Shown piece by piece: positions 34,586 through 45,024 of a DNA stretch of 64,000 nucleotides. Location: positions 29,414,001-29,478,000 of the forward strand of contig NC_087256.1 of assembly GCF_037042905.1 (NCBI RefSeq), given 5' to 3'. The notes under the pieces were generated by a model, which was given only the letters and a program-made list of their open reading frames with translations, ran no database searches and was not told where the DNA came from. Each line of letters starts with the position of its first letter. The stretch's first letter is position 1. Origin of the DNA: Lytechinus pictus. Taxonomy: Eukaryota > Echinodermata > Echinoidea > Temnopleuroida > Toxopneustidae. A program made the translations under genes and the position numbers.

Positions 34586-36580
34586 TCAAGGGAGATCTAG
34601 ACAATGCATCCATTCATTAGTAAGATGCAGAACTTGAGTTACACATGACTTTCCTCTCTGAAAACCATGCTGCACACTGGTGATTGGACAAGAACTATTA
34701 CAGTGACTCTGAATGGCTGTCGCAACAAGAGATTCCATGATCTTGCTGGCTAAGGATGTCAATGCAACCGGGCGGTAATTTGATGGACAGCTTTTATCTC
34801 CGGATTTGAAGACAGGAGTGATATGACCAGATTTCCAAGAGGTTGGAACTTTACCCAAGGCCAGTGATGTACTGAATATACGTTGCAGGATGTGGCATGA
34901 CACAATGGCAGTTTCCTTCAGGAGCACAGCTGATAAGCCATCAGGACCAGGAGCTTTATTTGTCTGGAGAGAAACTAATTTCTGGTAAATATCGGTAACA
35001 GAGATGTCGAAAGATTGCAGTGACGTGATGGGAAAGTCACACTTTGGAGGTTCATGAGGAACTATGCTCGGCTCTGTGAATGACTTCTGGAAGCAACAAA
35101 GGAATTGACTCGCGATATCAGCAGGATTGCTAACAACGTGATTTTCGACGACGATCACAGGAGGGGGTAAATTTCTCTTACGTTCTCTCACGAAGGCAAA
35201 GAATCGCTTACGGTTGTCAGGAAGCAGGAATAGATTATTAACATATTGCCAGTAAGCTGCCTTGATTTTATATTTCACAAGGTTTCGCGCTTCTTTGAAG
35301 AGGCACCAGTCAGCAAGTAAGTTGGACCGTTGAGCTCTAACAAACAGTTTACGTTTCTTGCAGATCATATGCTTTATTTCCTTAGAGATCCATGGCTTAT
35401 ATTTCCTGGTTCTCATTCGAGATCTGGGAATAGCATCTTTAGAAGCAGCTTCAAAGATGTCTAAAAATCCCTCCCACGAGGCATTTACATCTTCGGGATC
35501 GATGAAGAGGTTCCATGGTACAAGCTGCAACAGTCGATTCATATGCTTAAAGTCAGCTTTCGGAATGTTGAGAAATTCACGAAGCACCGACTTAGGAGCG
35601 AAGGATTTATGGGAAATAATCTTAAATACAATTCCATGATGATCACTAGGAACTGGGTTGGGACAGACAGATGCCTCCACGAAGAGGTCAGAACGATTGG
35701 TGAACACATGATCGATCAGGGTACCAGATGAAGGGTCGTTCTTGGAAGGACGGGTAATAGCACTGACAAGCTGACACAGTTCCATGGTGTTGCATATGGA
35801 GAGAAGCTGTGATGAATCGTTGGAGGAATTATCAAACAGGTCAACATTGAGATCTCCTGTGAGGATAATACCATCGTAATTGATTGAGATCCTCTGGATG
35901 TTGTCAATGTGGTTTTGAAGTACCTCCCAGTATTGGGCGTTAGAGTTTGGAGGACGGTATAAAGATAACAGTAGCCACTTTTTATGCCGGAGAAGAAATT
36001 CAATGCTTAACAACTCCAGGTCAGGGTGTTCCAGGTTTTCCAATCTCCTAGGATAAAGGATGGCATCGATGGCAGTCAATACCCCTCCACCAGTCTTGTT
36101 CAATCTATCCTTACGAAATAGAACATAATTAGATGGAAACCCAAGTTCAACATCCTCGCAAGCAGGATTCAGCCAGCTTTCAACAATGCATATTATTTCT
36201 GAATGGTCAGTAGCCAAGTGCGCTAATAAATTTGGCATTTTATGTCGAAGGGAACGTGCATTAAACACAAGTCCAGTCACGTTACCATTTGGATGATCAT
36301 GATAATTTACGACATGATTAGCAGTAGAGTTTTGACGAGTAGATGGACCAGGATTTGTAGCTATATCTCCAGACTGAAGAAGCAGTCGGAAAGTTGCAGT
36401 GGAGTTGGCATAATAATTAACAGGTAAACCACTATGCTTGTTTCTGGTAGGAATATACCTCACTGAAGAAGATAATTCATAGCATGAAGGTAATATCGGG
36501 TAGAATTCCTGATGAACCAGAATAGTAAGGATTAGGGTTATTAAGCCACAGAACTCCATTGTTGTCCAGAGAAGACACAC
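34586..36580 (-). pseudogene. LINE ORF: leader, 2A-like motif, endonuclease and RT start (copy B)
   Basis: This 664-codon frame starts with a hydrophobic leader (residues about 10-25). GDIATNPGP follows at 71-79, then the APE endonuclease (VESW, YRPPNSN, GDLNVD, SDHHG). The linker WDVNNLF-like block and RT blocks APGPDG and NYRPVALTSLASKIMES come next. A 29-bp deletion ends the frame. In canonical 2A peptides the motif is DxExNPGP; here Ala replaces Glu. Some sea-urchin LINEs are known to carry 2A sequences upstream of the endonuclease. Skipping activity is untested. Confidence 0.9.
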
Positions 36581-36590
36581 TACCTACTAA

Positions 36591-37237
36591 TCCAGATATA
36601 CAAAAGAGGGTCCAAGAGCTTAATTCCTCAGGTGAGTGAACTTGAACATGTTAACAGACTGAGAAGCTCACATGGAATTGAAGATATGGGACCACAGTCT
36701 ACACAATCCAGAATGACTCGGTGATTGCTTCCCTTTAGTTTGAGCTACGATCAGCCATCTATCTTCCTACTTTCAGACAAAAATGTCACTTCTACGATCA
36801 CCACTTGATCTTGAATACTTGAATATTCAATAATATTGAAGAAGGATTCAGATGTCTCTTGAAGAGGACGTTGGCTTTCCAATAAAAGATCCTACTTGAC
36901 CACTCTTGCACTTCTGTCCTTCAGATAGATTGACTAGTTGACAAAGCTTTCGACAGAAAAAAACTTCATCCGATGACTATTATGACTATCAAGTGTTCAA
37001 TATTAGATTGATAAAAATGATAATCTTATTTAGACTTCAAGGCAGACATCTGCTTCTTGTATTAATAATTCCTCAAAATGATCGCTCCCCCATCATACGC
37101 AGGTTGACTTGGTCTACAAACCCTCCTTCCAAATGTCATCCTATTAAAATTTTCCCTTCTCTCAATTTCTTATCACTTTCTCATCTGTTTTTCTGCTGTC
37201 TGCTTACCCCGTCTTCTCCTCCCCCTCCTTCTACTTT

Positions 37238-37288
<51 letters not shown>

Positions 37289-37290
37289 TT

Positions 37291-37321
<31 letters not shown>

Positions 37322-38910
37322 TACTACTACTACTATTACTTCTCCCCCTCCTCCCTCTTCTTCTCCTCATTCTCCATCCCCTGTTTCTTCTTATTCTCCT
37401 CCTCAGTCTTCTTCTTCTCCCTCAGTTTTTCTTCATCTTCTTCTTTGTCTTCTTCTTCTTCTCCTCCTCCTCATTCTTCTTCTCTTCCTCCTCTTTCTTC
37501 TTCTTCTTCTTCTTCATCTTCTTCTTTTCTCCCTCTTCCTCTTCTTCCATGATTACGTCAACATATCTATTGTATTTTGGGGGTTTATAGGGAATATCCC
37601 TTTTTTTCACCATTGTACAATATTTTTCGTAACTCTCTCATTTAATTATGATATCTATATTATTTCTGAAAGACTTCTTTAAAAAAGTGGAAGATGCTAG
37701 CGCCATACAAGAATTTCTTCTTGACTGTCTGGTTGGTCACATTTATAGTTATGTCTGGTTCAGTCAAACCTGACCTCAATAATTTCTATAGCCTACCTAT
37801 TTTGATCTGAAAGCAAATGGCCCAATATCGATTCCCAATGATATGAGATTGAATCCAAAAGGTCGTAGAAAAGAAAATATTTTATGATACAGTCATACCA
37901 ACGAAACCGACTCCAAAACCGACCGATAATATACCATTCAAAATAATGTAACAAAGCTTACATCGGTCACAATCGTTTTTGTTTGTCAGACTGCGATGGT
38001 GTGTCTTAGATTCTTTTAGCAACTTTCTTTTGACATTGTGCTGATCCTTTCAGCATATTTTTTATTTGAAATATTATTTTTCTTAACTGAAAATCAGGCT
38101 CAGTATATTCAAGGATATTCTGATTGAATCCCATTCATCAGAACTTTGTTGAAATGATGCTCTTTCATCTAATGACGAATATTAAAGATTTGAAAATGCG
38201 TAGTAAATGGAATCGTGCTTTCGATCACAATGATTGATCCATTAATAGTCTAAAATATAGGGGTTTTTATCTATTTTTATTTTCTTCAAAAGTAATTACA
38301 AAATATAACTTGAAATGAAACTGTGGCCTTCCCCTTCCTGCCTTTATTTACTTGGTGAAGGATTAAATCACAAAATGCATTCGTTAAAAAAAAAAGTTTG
38401 CTCATTCTGTCACTGATGCTGCTGATGTTGATAATGGGTTAAAAAAAGCAGTTTGAAGGTGACGAGGTTTCTCTGATAAGCGAAGTTTTGCCAGAGTTCA
38501 ATAAAAAGAAGAACTTCATCCGATGACTATTATGACTATCAAGTGTTCATGAAATGTTTGTATTAAATCAATATATTTTGCGATGACATATCACACAATA
38601 TATTGATTTAACCCATTTATACGGAACCAATGATAACTTGATTGACGGCAATAACCCTAGACATACTATCATCGACAATGAAATAAATATTGACGAGATA
38701 TGTTCTTCCTTCTCATTATATATTGGCGAGATCGTTGAGGCAGCGAGACGAGCAGATAGAGGTGACCATTGCAGCTTTTGGTTTTTAGGACACAACCCCT
38801 TTGCCACCTGTTGACAAACGTAACATCTTTGTCTTTCTGAGGAATATAAGAGTTGAACACAACACTGTTTTCAAATTTGGATTGACGTTGGATGACACTC
38901 TTTCTGCACC
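36591..38910. other. Gene-free spacer upstream of the GPCR pseudogene
   Basis: It matches 3490-5872 with only about ten small differences by eye. The main ones are a shorter TAC tract and a 40-bp deletion near 38513. It holds the trinucleotide/polypyrimidine tract (about 37190-37545). Confidence 0.7.
37190..37545. repeat. ACT trinucleotide plus polypyrimidine tract (copy B)
   Basis: It is the equivalent of 4085-4470, with fewer TAC units. The pyrimidine part is nearly identical. Confidence 0.95.
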
Positions 38911-41310
38911 ATGTTCACCGATGTTGTCATCCTCAGAATGACTATTGGTTGTTTGGCGACTGTCTTTGGGATACCTGGTAACCTGGTAATTATAGGCGTA
39001 TTTACGCGTCAGGGGATCAAAAATGCCACAGATATCACCTTCATCGCCCTTGCCGTCGTCGACCTCATCGCCAGTATCATCAACGGGATGAAGATAGTCA
39101 TGGTGTTTTACCACGATGAGCATCCATGGGCGTGCTTCATCGAAGTCGTTGCAGCGAGATCTGCCCTCTATGCTGGACTGTTTCTCACAATCTGGATGGC
39201 CGTGTATAGGTACCAAGCAGTGTGTAGGCCGTTCAATAAGCGAATCGGAAGGCGAACTGCTATCTTGTTCGCTATCGGGTGTGCCGTAGTCGCTTTCGTG
39301 CTCCATATCCCATTCTTTTTCATCACCACATCAGTCAAACTCGGCAGTGAGTACGGGTACGGATGCAATGTCTACGGCAACATTCCCTGGGGCCGGGATG
39401 TTTACGCCAAAACACAGGCCATTGTATTTTGTGTTTCTGCATTGGCCATTTCAGTCTTGTACGTTCGGATCTACAAGTTCATACGTGCTCATCAGATAAT
39501 TCGTCAGAAACTGACGATCGGATCTGCCTTCGTTGGTCGAGATCTAGCTAAAACTGTGAATGACAAGAAACTGCCAACACCATCAGCGATTCCCAGCGTG
39601 TCAGCTACTTGTGCAACTGTCGCGAGTACATCAGAACCTGATGAAACCAACAGGCAGATGACGGCCCATTATTCTTTGTCATACAATAACGAACTAGGAT
39701 CTGACATTTGTGATAGCCAACAAAAACCCGTTGTGAAAACGATGTCAAATGCTGAAGATGCTGTCGAGTTAAGAATACTCAAGAAATCTGCGTCAAATAT
39801 TAACATTAATACAGAATCGAGAAATGACCAGACTTCCTTTCAAGAAAATGAATCAGTACCACTACCTGCAATCACAAATACGAAAATACTTTTAGCCATC
39901 AGCAAGAAGAAAAGCCAAACATTGACGACTGACACGAAGTCAATCAAAGACACTGGAAAAGCTCCACATCACCCTACCAATGATAAAACGAAACCATCAT
40001 CGAGCAAGCTTCAGAACACCCAATCCCAGGCGCGGATCCAGGAGGGGGCCGAGCCGGCCCCGGCCCCCCCTATTTTTTGACAACCTGCAGAAAAAATGTA
40101 CTCTTTAACTTGATAGAAACTATGAAAAACAGAAAGAAAAGTAAGAAAGAGGTATATCATGCCCATGATGTGTAATTTACAGCCTCGTAACGGCCGGCCC
40201 GACCCCGAAAAGAAACAAGAAAAAAGTGAGGGGAAGAATTGGAAAATAGACTTTATATAGTCTATTTTTCGCTCGCGCTTCGCGCTCGCATTGCCTGTGT
40301 AGTGAATCCCATTCAAGAGGATTAAATGGCACTTATATATCTAGTTCTGAAATCAATTTGCACACAATATTTTAGCTCGCACATCAAGCTTTCATCATTT
40401 TGTTTGATTTACAGAAATTGTTTATATATATCAAAATTTTCACCTCGCGCTGCGCGCTCGCATTGTTTGATTTGTGAGTTACCTATCCTTTTTGGAAATT
40501 CTTACCAAAATTTGTCAAAATGCTCCTTTATCATGTCAGTATATCAAAAATTAAGCTCGTGCTTCGCGCTCGCATTTAATTGTTTGAGACACACAGCTTG
40601 TTCCGCTTATCTAAATAAAAACGCGCTTAGACTTTTCCAGTTTTCAGGTCGGAATATCAAAAATTTAATTGGTGATACTTGTATCCTCTCCATTAATCAC
40701 TAAGAAAACAGTCCTAATTGAGTCCCTTTTCATGTTACTATCATAAAATTTCGGCTCGCGCTTCGCGTTCGCATTGTTTAGTTGGATACTTATCTTTTTT
40801 TCATGATTATAAAATCTCCTCTGAATCTTCAGGTCTAAGGACATAAATATCAAAGAATTTGAGCTCGCGCTTCGCGCTCGCATTATATATTAAGACCACA
40901 TGAGCTACCATATCTTGTTTATAACAATAAAAACTAACATATACTTAAAAATTCAGTCTTTAGTTAGGACTACACCTTGAAAAAAAATCATATTATAGCG
41001 GCCAATCGAGAAAAATGTTAATGAAAATATTTTTCGGCCCCCCCTATTGGCGAAAGCTGGATCCGCCCCTGAATCCGACCATAAGACCACTAAGGTAGTC
41101 ATCATCATTACTGTCATATTCTTCATCCTCTGGCTACCTAATATCATCATCGACCAGGTTCCTTTTCATCAGCTCAACAGAGTGAAAGAAGTCATCATCT
41201 ACACCTTCTATCAAATCAAATATATCAGCCACATCACCAATGTGTTTGTATATTCATTCACCTACCGGCGATTTAGACAGACGTGCTGCAAAGTCTTTCA
41301 CAGTCAGTAG
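38911..41310 (+). pseudogene. Orphan class A GPCR, copy disrupted by a hAT-like insertion
   Basis: The first exonic part (38911-40026) encodes TM1-TM5 and the long third loop. It is about 96 percent identical in protein to the intact copy, with a 2-residue insertion (YG) near Cys150 and a cluster of changes in TM4. The element at 40027-41071 then interrupts it, giving a frame that ends at 40080 after QEGAEPAPAPPIF. TM6, TM7 and the C-terminus survive after the insertion (41077-41310, same frame as gene sequence, with LWLP and NVFVY). Unless the insertion is spliced out exactly, the product lacks TM6-TM7. Confidence 0.9.
40027..41071. mobile_element. hAT-like element inserted in the GPCR, 1045 bp
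   Basis: The ends CAGGCGCGGATCCAG and CTGGATCCGCCCCTG are inverted repeats. The target duplication is AATCC (40022-40026 and 41072-41076); the intact GPCR at 6972-6976 has a single AATCC. The interior has six recognisable mirror words (near 40269, 40373, 40442, 40554, 40752 and 40861), similar to the inner element at 30066-32441. No transposase is encoded. The 5-bp target duplication is shorter than the usual 8 bp of hAT. Confidence 0.95.
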
Positions 41311-42010
41311 GCAGGTCCTCAAAGAGTAGCTTCTTTCATCCAAGTGATATTCATAACTAGAGAGGTTTAGAATATATTTAATGAGCTGGGTGCGAACCAA
41401 AACACCTGTTTTTATTCGGTCATTGCTGTTCTAAACTTGTATCAGATTTCATGATTCTGGTATCATTGTAAAGAAGAAGAAGAATCCTTCTTTCATGTCA
41501 TGTGTTTAAATTTATATAACAATGTTGTAATGTAGGTGAAACTTTTGATCTAAAGCATGCTACAAATTAATTATTTTCACCTGTCAAAAGTTGTTGATTT
41601 TACACTTTATTTTGTTTGAGCCCAAATGATTTTAGATCATGATGAAGCTGAATATGTATGCTTTAAAACATTTTTAAAAATTTAGCAGCTTAAAAACAAG
41701 AATACTGCACTTTGATTGTTCAAAGAGACTGCACACCAACTTAAATTCCAACCATTCCCACACTGAGCCCTCCAAGGTCACACTCACCACGTGGCAATCT
41801 CTTCAAATTACCCGCGCCTGTTGTTTTGTGAACCTTATCCAGCCAATCAGAAGTGCGGATTTCATGCTACTCCAAAATTTTATAAATCTTGTTTTGTAAC
41901 TTGGTGGAAAAAGTGTGATCTTGACCCGTTTAAAAAGTGCCACATATCAAGAGTGACATTGTAAGAAAGTACCGAATTTCAGCTTTATGGAGATATAGAT
42001 ATCATTGAGG

Positions 42011-42248
42011 CTTTTAGTTTTGTTCTGTAATTTGTTGTATCATTATCAATGGAATTTATTTCATGTTATGATTTGTCGTATTGTCTTACACTGCACTTGC
42101 CCCATGGAAGAACAGCAGCAACAATTACAGTTGCAGCTGAATTATATGGGCTACCAGTCGTAATTTTATCTTGATTGTATATACTGTACTTTTATATTTG
42201 TAAAACTGTATATTTTTAATCTAACGTAAATAAAAACTAACTAACTAG
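42011..42248 (+). mobile_element. LINE-type 3' fragment with CTAA-repeat tail
   Basis: About 238 bp is present only in copy B, between 'cattgagg' and 'ctaaaaat'. It ends AATAAAAACTAACTAACTA, a short microsatellite tail like those of CR1/L2-type retroposons. It appears to be a strongly 5'-truncated insertion. Confidence 0.7.
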
Positions 42249-42799
42249 GCTAAAAATAAAAAAGTTTTGCACAATTTGCAAAAGAAAATAGAGGAAGAAA
42301 TTAAGTTTTGAGGCACATTTTCAGGCCAGAAATTAACTTATTTATAAAAAGATGGGGCAATAATATTTCATTTAACTTGAGGTTAAAACAGATAAATTCT
42401 AACAGAGATAGAAATCTCAAGAATCACGAGATTGCAAAGAGGAGGATTCGGCCACGTGATGATTTGGATGAATCTGCATGGCCTATTCGCTCATAAGCAT
42501 AGGGACATGCGGTCTGACTGTTCATTGACATAAATTCTTGTTTCTAAAATTAAGTCGGGATTAATGAGTAATTTGTATTATACTTTCGAACGTTTTGATG
42601 TTTTCAATCGAAGTAAGTTATCACGGCTATCAGTACATTATGTGGATTTATTCACAGTTTAAGCTGTTTGTAAGTTAAGAGCGACTTAAAGAACGACTAG
42701 TGAACCTTTATACGCGCTAAATAATCACCAATGACGAATAATGGTGAACAACATTTACCACAGGAAAGGATCACGAGCCATTCTTACAGTCACTCTTTA

Positions 42800-43295
42800 A
42801 GGGGAAGTTCACCCTGAAGAAAACTTTGTTGTAAAAATAGCAGAAAAATAGTAAAAAGTATTGGTGACGATTTGAGGAAAATCCGTTAAAGAGTAAGAAA
42901 GTTATTAGAGTTCAAAGTTTTGGATTTGTGACGTCATAAACGAGCAGTTCCCCAATGTGTTATGTAATATAAAATGCATGAATTTCAAATTTTGTATGGT
43001 TCCTGATGACTTAATTTTGTTTTCTATTCATTATCGGGTGTAAAATGATTTGTCTATTGATATACAAAAGGTACAGTGAAGACCATTTTTAATTTTCTGA
43101 GAAAATGACATTTCATTGATGTTTTACCATTCGCTATGTAGGAATGCTGCTCGCATATGACGTCACAAATCAAATAATTGAAATTCTAATAACTTTTTAA
43201 TTATTTGATGAATTTTTCTCAAACCTTCGGCAAATTTTTTTATTATATTTTCTGCTATATTTACAATAAACTTTTTGTCAGGGTGAACTTCCCCT
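42800..43295. mobile_element. Palindromic TTAA-target MITE
   Basis: The ends AGGGGAAGTTCACCCTGA and TCAGGGTGAACTTCCCCT are inverted copies, with TTAA on the right (43296-43299) and TTTA on the left. Inner pairs such as 'gtgacgtcat' and 'atgacgtcac' extend the palindrome. It belongs with the elements at 2843 and 43668. Confidence 0.9.
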
Positions 43296-43510
43296 TTAAT
43301 GAAACGACCCCTTGATGTTCATTTTAAATCACATATCGTGTAATCTGTGTCCGAAACCATGCACCCCTAAACAAGGCAAAATGCCATTACAGCAGTGGTG
43401 TAGTTTCCAAATCGAGCATGGAGAAAGGGGCTAAATTTATTATTAAAACAAAATGTAAACTAGCCAAGCGAGTGAGCGAAACATTTGATGTTTTAAACAT
43501 GAAATGTACA

Positions 43511-43574
43511 TATACACACACACACACACATACACCCTCACACACACACACACACAAATATATATATATATATG
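43511..43574. repeat. AC and AT dinucleotide microsatellite
   Basis: (CA)n with one 'taccct' interruption is followed by (AT)n. The 70-codon minus-strand frame across it is an artefact. Confidence 0.95.
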
Positions 43575-43667
43575 ATTTTAGTGAATAGCTTTCAATCATA
43601 ACTGATTTTCATCAGGATTGCAAGCGCAAAATACAGAATACAACATGATAGCCTAAATTGAACTTAA

Positions 43668-44250
43668 AGGGGAATGAAACCTTTGGAACAAGATAGCTTG
43701 TGTGATCACAGAAAAATCAAAGAAACAGATCAACGAAAGTTTGAGAAAATCGGACAAATAATAAAAAAATTATGAGCATTTGAATATCGCGACCCCTAAT
43801 GCTGTGGAGATCCTCACATTGGCAATGCGACAAAGATGTGTGATGTCACCTGTGAACAACTCCCCCCATTACTTTAGTATATACTTCACTTACATTGCCT
43901 GTTTTATCACATCTATCAGTAGATCATGTGTTCTTTCTATAGGAGGGCATGTAATACAGATTTTTAAAGAATTTATCATGGATAGAGTGTTTGTATCACC
44001 ATAAGAAAAGGCAAAAAGATACATTTTGGGGTATGTTATAGTCCATCAAAGGGAAAGTTGTTTACATGTGACATCACACATCCTTGTCGCATTGCCAATA
44101 GGAGGGTTTCCATAGCATTAGTGATTGCAATATTCAAATGCTCATAACTTTCTCATTATTTGTCTGATTTTTCTCAAACTTTCTTTGTTCTTATTCTTTG
44201 ATTTTCCTGTTTCGACAGAAGCCTGCTTGTTCCAAAGGTTTCATTCCCCT
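43668..44250. mobile_element. Palindromic TTAA-target MITE
   Basis: The ends AGGGGAATGAAACCTTTGG and CCAAAGGTTTCATTCCCCT are inverted copies. TTAA lies on the left (43664-43667) and GTAA on the right. The arms stay complementary for about 200 bp: for example ATTGGCAATGCGACAA on the left has its complement TTGTCGCATTGCCAAT on the right. It can fold as one long hairpin. Confidence 0.92.
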
Positions 44251-45016
44251 GTAAGGTTACTTATACTTCTATACATGCATGTTTAAAGGTGCATGATTTA
44301 GTCGTAATCATCCTTGTTTGTTTTTACCATTCACATTTGTATCATTATTAAGACTACTAGTATTGTTTCTACCACTATTACTAATACTCCTAACCTTATT
44401 ACTATTGTCATGTCTATTATTCACTCCCACCAATCATCATTTTTTTAATCAACATAATTTTCAACAAGGAATTCTGACGGAGCAATGAGAGGAAGTCTTC
44501 TCGGTTACATTTTCTTTTCACTTTCCATCCATCATTTCCGTACACCATCTATCACAATAGCTTTTTAGGATTTTTTCCTCGTTCTTGCATTTATACCTAT
44601 ACCTACAAATCTGTCTTTTAACTTATTCTTTGAGGAATCCACACTCGACAACATGCCTGCTTTTTAGTGGATCCCTCCATTTCCTCAACATTTATTTAAA
44701 TGGTTAAGATGAATAAAAGAAATTAACTGCAAACTGCTTTATCATGAATATTCTACAGTTATTATTATGATTATCTAGTCCATTGTAAATATCTTTATTA
44801 ATATGATTATCATATTGGTTAGTGTCTATTGTAGATATTTAATTATCTATGTCATATTTTCATACTGTATATATTTGTATATTCATTCATTTCTTTGTAA
44901 TGATTTCTTTTACTGTTAACTTGACTTGAGTTGAAATGAAAATAAACCAAACTGAACTGAAGTAACATCTCATTTTTGTACGTCTATAATGAATTAAAAA
45001 TAACCGAGTAATGGAG
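44251..45016. other. Unassigned spacer with a possible retroposon tail
   Basis: No gene is seen. 'tgaaatgaaaataaaccaaac' near 44932-44955 resembles the 3' end at 48330-48365 and may mark an old LINE end. Confidence 0.4.
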
Positions 45017-45024
45017 GTCCAGTG

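Larger units (their letters stand above)
32752..36590 (-). mobile_element. APE-type LINE (CR1-like), copy B, near full length
   Basis: It runs from a start codon at 36580 to an ATAAATAAATA tail at about 32752-32780, including about 700 bp of 3' UTR. Copy B keeps the leader, the 2A-like motif and the endonuclease in one frame. The RT is broken by a 29-bp deletion at 34596/34597 and a stop at 34432-34434. The true 5' end was not located. Confidence 0.92.
33733..42668. repeat. Large segmental duplication, copy B
   Basis: It is collinear with 1-13162. Copy B alone carries the hAT-like insertion in the GPCR (40027-41071) and a retroposon 3' fragment (42011-42248). Copy B lacks the TTAA MITE and the gypsy element of copy A, and its sites there are clean. 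Confidence 0.93.
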
